Source: HGM04593 sp045578665 | GTDB taxonomy: Bacteria; Bacteroidota; Bacteroidia; Bacteroidales; Bacteroidaceae | NCBI GenBank assembly: GCA_045578665.1 | Contig: JAZNKR010000214.1 | Coordinates: 1 to 8,144, forward strand | Length of the DNA stretch: 8,144 bases | Reading direction: 5' to 3' | Shown here: positions 5,892 through 8,144 of the stretch, piece after piece | Position numbering within the stretch: the first letter of the stretch is position 1 | Layout of the letters: each line of letters opens with the position of its first letter | Made by a program: the position numbers and the translations under genes | The notes under the pieces: generated by a model | Told to the model about the DNA's origin: nothing | What the model saw: only the letters and a program-made list of their open reading frames with translations | Database searches by the model: none

Positions 5892-5899
5892 CAAAAGTA
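5892..5899 (-). promoter_or_regulatory. Candidate -7 element for the 139-aa unknown gene
   Basis: TACTTTTG on the minus strand (5899-5892) matches TAnnTTTG exactly and would place the start near 5885, about 45 nt before the gene. No TTTG lies at the expected -33 position (about 5919-5922). That position falls within the 10-bp inverted repeat at 5915-5940, so a bound protein could activate or block this promoter. It overlaps the region of the plus-strand promoter, so the two may compete. Confidence 0.4.
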
Positions 5900-5914
5900 T
5901 AATGGCAACCGACC

Positions 5915-5940
5915 TTTTGTGTTGCAGTTTCAACACAAAA
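5915..5940. promoter_or_regulatory. Perfect 10-bp inverted repeat, candidate operator
   Basis: TTTTGTGTTG (5915-5924), a 6-nt spacer and CAACACAAAA (5931-5940) form a perfect dyad in the divergent control region. It covers the -33 zone of the leftward candidate promoter and lies about 20 nt past the predicted start of the rightward one. S24 (LexA/CI-like) repressors bind dyads of this size as dimers and usually control their own gene, so it is the best operator candidate here. As RNA it would form a hairpin in the repressor leader; no U-tract follows. Confidence 0.5.
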
Positions 5941-5958
5941 TCGTTTACAAATATAATT

Positions 5959-5976
5959 ACGAATTTAAAAATTCGT
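5959..5976. promoter_or_regulatory. AT-rich 8-bp inverted repeat in the repressor leader
   Basis: ACGAATTT (5959-5966), AA and AAATTCGT (5969-5976) form a perfect dyad with a 2-nt centre. It could be a second operator or simply AT-rich palindromic sequence. No U-tract follows that would make it a terminator. Confidence 0.3.
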
Positions 5977-6012
5977 TCAGAGAATTTAGCCAAAAATGGC
6001 TATTTATAACGA

Positions 6013-6036
6013 GTCTAAATATAGACATGCCGGCAT
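6013..6036. promoter_or_regulatory. Two adjoining dyads upstream of the S24 gene
   Basis: GTCTA-AATA-TAGAC (6013-6026) abuts the perfect 10-bp palindrome ATGCCGGCAT (6027-6036), about 70 nt before the repressor start. The second overlaps CATATTTG (6034-6041), a one-mismatch -7 element, so these sites could regulate a promoter closer to the gene. Protein binding is inferred. Confidence 0.3.
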
Positions 6037-6103
6037 ATTTGAATAAAACGCTATAAAGCAATCTGTTGTACAAAAAAGAAGGTGCGACTGATGAAAAAAG
6101 TAA

Positions 6104-6727
6104 ATGGAAAAGATAAAAGAAAGAATTTTACAGATACTATCCGACAAACATTTGAGTGTGAACGGAGCAAGCACGTTGCTGGGGATGCCACAGCGCACCA
6201 TCAACAGACAGTTGAATGAGGGTGGGGCAGTCTCCACCGCTCTTTTGCGTGCCATTCACAGGGAGTTTCCCGAGTATTCGCTCGAATGGATTCTCGATGG
6301 GAGAGGCGAGGTCTTCAACAGCCGCTGTGCTGTCGAGGAGAATCCCATTCCATATTACGAGAATGTCCCACTCAGCGCCGGAGTGCGCACGGCTTTCGGC
6401 GACTATGGCGAAAAGCCCGACAGCTATGTGAACCTGCCGGGTGTGAGGGCAGAGTTCCTTTTCCCCGTCGTCGGCACCTCCATGCAGCCCGAAATAAACG
6501 AGGGTGATATTGTGGGAGTGAACAGAGTAGAGCAGACAGACTCTTTGGAGAACGACAAGATATACATGATTGTTACTCGCGAAGAGCGTATGATAAAGCG
6601 TTGCTGCCATCACGAGAGCGACGACAACCTGCTGTGGTGCCTATCGCCCAACTACCCACGCTTTACAATAGAGAAGAATGATGTGATAGCAATATATAGC
6701 GTAGATGTAAGAATATCAAGAGTATAA
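6104..6727 (+). CDS. S24-family LexA/CI-like repressor with autopeptidase domain
   Basis: This 207-aa transcriptional regulator joins an N-terminal helix-turn-helix (about 5-45; recognition helix near PQRTINRQL, 29-37) to a C-terminal S24 peptidase fold. YSLEWILDGRGEVF (58-71) is the linker signature of phage CI-type repressors. The peptidase part has a candidate Ala-Gly self-cleavage site, A92-G93 in VPLSAGV; the nucleophile S126 in VGTSMQPEINEGDIV; and the general-base lysine K165 in RMIKRCC. The Ser/Lys dyad is therefore intact and self-cleavage after DNA damage is plausible. The start at 6104 precedes the HTH with the right spacing; a slightly earlier ATG (6091) is in another frame. Its stop is 12 nt before the thioredoxin-like lipoprotein gene, so both are probably co-transcribed. 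It probably binds dyads in 5841-6103. No other phage genes are visible, so a chromosomal or remnant regulator fits best. Confidence 0.85.
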   Translation: MEKIKERILQILSDKHLSVNGASTLLGMPQRTINRQLNEGGAVSTALLRAIHREFPEYSLEWILDGRGEVFNSRCAVEENPIPYYENVPLSAGVRTAFGDYGEKPDSYVNLPGVRAEFLFPVVGTSMQPEINEGDIVGVNRVEQTDSLENDKIYMIVTREERMIKRCCHHESDDNLLWCLSPNYPRFTIEKNDVIAIYSVDVRISRV

Positions 6728-6739
6728 CGAATATAGAAC

Positions 6740-7831
6740 ATGAAAAGGATTTTGTTGTTGATGACCTTTGCAGGTCTTTTCGCATCGTGCGATAAAAACA
6801 GTTTCACACTCAGCGGGAATATAGAAAAAGGTGTAGCCATAGGCGACAGCGTATATTTGCAATATGTAGAGAACGGACGCCCCTTCACACTCGCCAAGGA
6901 GGCTGTGAAGAACTCATCGTTCTGCATCAAAGGCAGCACAGAGAAACCACGTCTCTGCTATCTGACCACCAAACTGTCGGGCAGAATAAAATCGAAAGCC
7001 GAACTCTATGCCGAACCGGGCGAAATTGTGATAAATTTGAGTGAGGTACGCCCCACTGTATCGGGAACATTCCTCAACGAGCGCCTGCAGGAGTACAAGG
7101 ACTCCATCGACATTCTGGATGAAATGTTCAAGAGCTATCACGAAAAGAGCCTCACTCCCAATCTATCTGCAAATGCTGCCGAGGAGGCTCAGAAGGCGAT
7201 GATGGTACTGAGCATAGCTCGCGGCGAGTATGTAAACAAATTCCTGGAGAAAAACCTCGACAACATTGTCAGCGGATACATACTCTCAAAGAACCACGAG
7301 ACGATAGACCCCGAAGCCGGCGCACGACTGATTGCCCGCATGCCGCAGGAGTGCAAGAGCGACACCGTAGTCAAGCATATAGAAAAGAGTTTCCTCAACA
7401 AGATTGCCACAGCAGAGGGTCAGATGTTCACCGACTTTGTTGCCCTCACCAAAGATGGCAAGACAACACACCTGTCTGAATACACCGACAAGGACAAAAT
7501 CACAGTACTCAACATATGGAGCCCCATGGGTAAGGATGCCGCAGAGAACATTAAAGCTGCAAAAGCAGCTGCAGATGCATACAGAGACAAAGTAGAGTTC
7601 GTAAGTTTCGCCATAGAGAACAATGCAGCCCGTTGGCAGTCATTCATAGAGAAAAACGATATGTGGTGGACTCAGATTTCCGACCTGCAAGGGTGGGGAA
7701 GCAAGGCTATCTTCTCATACGGAATAAATGCCTACCCCTACAACATTATCTTCGACCGCAAAGGAAGAATATTGCATCGTGGTGTAAGGACAGCAGAACT
7801 GCCTGCACTGCTGGGCGGAATCGCAAAATAG
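6740..7831 (+). CDS. DUF4369/thioredoxin-like lipoprotein lacking the CxxC motif
   Basis: This 363-aa protein is predicted to be a periplasm-facing lipoprotein. The signal peptide MKRILLLMTFAGLFASC ends in a lipobox with C17. Residues about 20-110 (FTLSGNIEKGVAIGDSVYLQ) resemble the beta-rich DUF4369 domain common in Bacteroidota; about 112-225 is helical; about 226-363 has a thioredoxin/AhpC-TSA-like fold (LSEYTDKDKITVLNIW, then AYPYNIIFDRKGRILHRG with cis-Pro P333). Where active relatives have WCxxC, this protein has WSPMGKD (260-266), and the domain has no cysteine. It should not act as a disulfide reductase and may bind proteins or act as a scaffold. It follows the S24 repressor gene by 12 nt, an uncommon pairing that suggests regulated expression. 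Family assignment is from pattern recognition; function unknown. Confidence 0.8.
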   Translation: MKRILLLMTFAGLFASCDKNSFTLSGNIEKGVAIGDSVYLQYVENGRPFTLAKEAVKNSSFCIKGSTEKPRLCYLTTKLSGRIKSKAELYAEPGEIVINLSEVRPTVSGTFLNERLQEYKDSIDILDEMFKSYHEKSLTPNLSANAAEEAQKAMMVLSIARGEYVNKFLEKNLDNIVSGYILSKNHETIDPEAGARLIARMPQECKSDTVVKHIEKSFLNKIATAEGQMFTDFVALTKDGKTTHLSEYTDKDKITVLNIWSPMGKDAAENIKAAKAAADAYRDKVEFVSFAIENNAARWQSFIEKNDMWWTQISDLQGWGSKAIFSYGINAYPYNIIFDRKGRILHRGVRTAELPALLGGIAK

Positions 7832-7924
7832 GACCTCCTTATTTTCCACTATACTTTAAAATATTACTGTCCGGAAAACATGCTTAAGCCCTTAAGGTTC
7901 TATTCTTTAAGTTGCTACAAGCCC

Positions 7925-7958
7925 CATTGCTTCATTGAGAGGCTCATTGCTTCATTGA
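7925..7958. repeat. Two direct copies of a 14-mer, 20-bp period
   Basis: CATTGCTTCATTGA occurs at 7925-7938 and again, identical, at 7945-7958, separated by GAGGCT. The 20-bp period is close to two helical turns, which would put two bound proteins on the same DNA face. It could equally be simple duplication. Confidence 0.6.
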
Positions 7959-7989
7959 TGCGCATTAAGCTTTTAGGCTGACTGCGCCA

Positions 7990-8063
7990 ATGACTTTTGG
8001 AAAGAGGCGAGGACTGTTTGAGTCCGCATTTATGCGGACGAGTTCCGCAGCCCCAAAAGTCAT
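7990..8063. repeat. Nested palindromic element (REP-like)
   Basis: Outer arms ATGACTTTTGG (7990-8000) and CCAAAAGTCAT (8053-8063) are perfect 11-bp inverted repeats. Between them GGACT (8011-8015) can pair with AGTTCC (8041-8046) with one bulge, enclosing a perfect inner hairpin GTCCGCAT-TT-ATGCGGAC (8022-8039). The frame GGACTGTTTGA..GAGTTCCGCAG around a hairpin resembles repeats I have seen in Bacteroidota intergenic DNA. No gene is encoded. Confidence 0.6.
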
Positions 8064-8109
8064 CAGCTGAGGCTGCCGTTAAGAAAGCGCCCATGCGCAG
8101 AGCTTTTTG

Positions 8110-8135
8110 GTTCTTTTTGTCGGCACAAAAAGAAC
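8110..8135. repeat. 11-bp-arm hairpin near the right edge
   Basis: GTTCTTTTTGT (8110-8120), CGGC and ACAAAAAGAAC (8125-8135) form a perfect dyad. Its A/T-rich arms and lack of a following T-tract argue against a standard terminator. It may be part of the same composite repeat as 7990-8063 or lie at the end of an element extending beyond the window. Confidence 0.55.
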
Positions 8136-8144
8136 GTAAACTTT

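Larger units (their letters stand above)
7832..8144. other. Non-coding 313-bp right flank rich in repeats
   Basis: No credible gene or RNA gene is visible. Just after the lipoprotein gene the sequence is AT-rich and contains TATTACTGTCCGG (7862-7874), also present inverted at the end of the rhamnosidase gene. CTTAAG-CC-CTTAAG (7883-7896) is a weak palindrome followed by a loosely T-rich run and is at most a poor terminator. The rest is the tandem 14-mer, the nested palindrome and the hairpin listed separately. Confidence 0.6.

Noticed and set aside
5362..6056. Plus-strand frames of 159, 100 and 64 aa around the 139-aa gene and its upstream region
   Set aside because: They cross the MITE end, the antisense gene or AT-rich control DNA, and have no domain features.
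6091..6219. 42-codon frame from the ATG at 6091 with an upstream GAAGG
   Set aside because: It overlaps the S24 gene out of frame and has no recognisable content. A leader peptide cannot be excluded but has no support.
6137..6613. 158-aa minus-strand open frame opposite the S24 gene
   Set aside because: The plus strand has an intact HTH and Ser/Lys peptidase motifs; the antisense frame has none.
8110..8135. Right-edge hairpin as a standard terminator
   Set aside because: The arms are A/T-rich and neither side is followed by a U-tract. It is kept only as a repeat.
7832..8144. CRISPR-like array suggested by repeated short motifs
   Set aside because: There are only two 14-bp copies with a 6-bp gap; no spacer-repeat periodicity and no cas genes.

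Overview
The window looks like chromosomal DNA from a Bacteroidales bacterium (phylum Bacteroidota). Four things point there. The gene families are typical of the group: a GH78 rhamnosidase-like enzyme, a Cthe_2159-like beta-helix lipoprotein and a DUF4369/thioredoxin-like lipoprotein. Shine-Dalgarno sequences are absent or weak. Several sites match the Bacteroides-type promoter (TTTG, then TAnnTTTG). The intergenic DNA is AT-rich and full of palindromic repeats. No rRNA, tRNA or CRISPR was seen.

Layout. Positions 1-130 hold a head-to-head pair of palindromic repeat units; 131-234 is AT-rich with nothing recognisable. From 4979 down to 235 (minus strand) runs a compact three-gene operon: a 701-aa repeat-rich beta-helix lipoprotein, a 141-aa protein I do not recognise, and a 735-aa secreted GH78-type alpha-L-rhamnosidase-like enzyme. 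The gaps are only 1 and 4 nt. Upstream lie a terminator-like hairpin (5011-5070, minus sense) and a 341-bp MITE-like element (5080-5420) with perfect 24-bp terminal inverted repeats. The element sits directly against the stop codon of a minus-strand 139-aa unknown gene (5421-5840).

A 263-bp divergent control region (5841-6103) carries overlapping candidate promoters and several dyads. It separates the unknown gene from a plus-strand pair 12 nt apart: a LexA/CI-like S24 repressor-peptidase (6104-6727) and a DUF4369/thioredoxin-like lipoprotein without the catalytic CxxC (6740-7831). The last 313 bases are non-coding: a tandem 14-mer, a nested palindrome and a long hairpin.

Working together (inference). 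The minus operon would put a polysaccharide-binding beta-helix lipoprotein and a rhamnose-releasing enzyme in the envelope, a small glycan-use locus without SusC/SusD. The plus pair looks like a self-cleaving regulator coupled to an envelope protein, with the divergent unknown gene perhaps under the same control. The most unusual part is 5011-5420: a MITE-like insertion appears to separate a gene from its terminator, brings in a consensus promoter aimed at the operon, and contains two hairpins with compensatory base changes.
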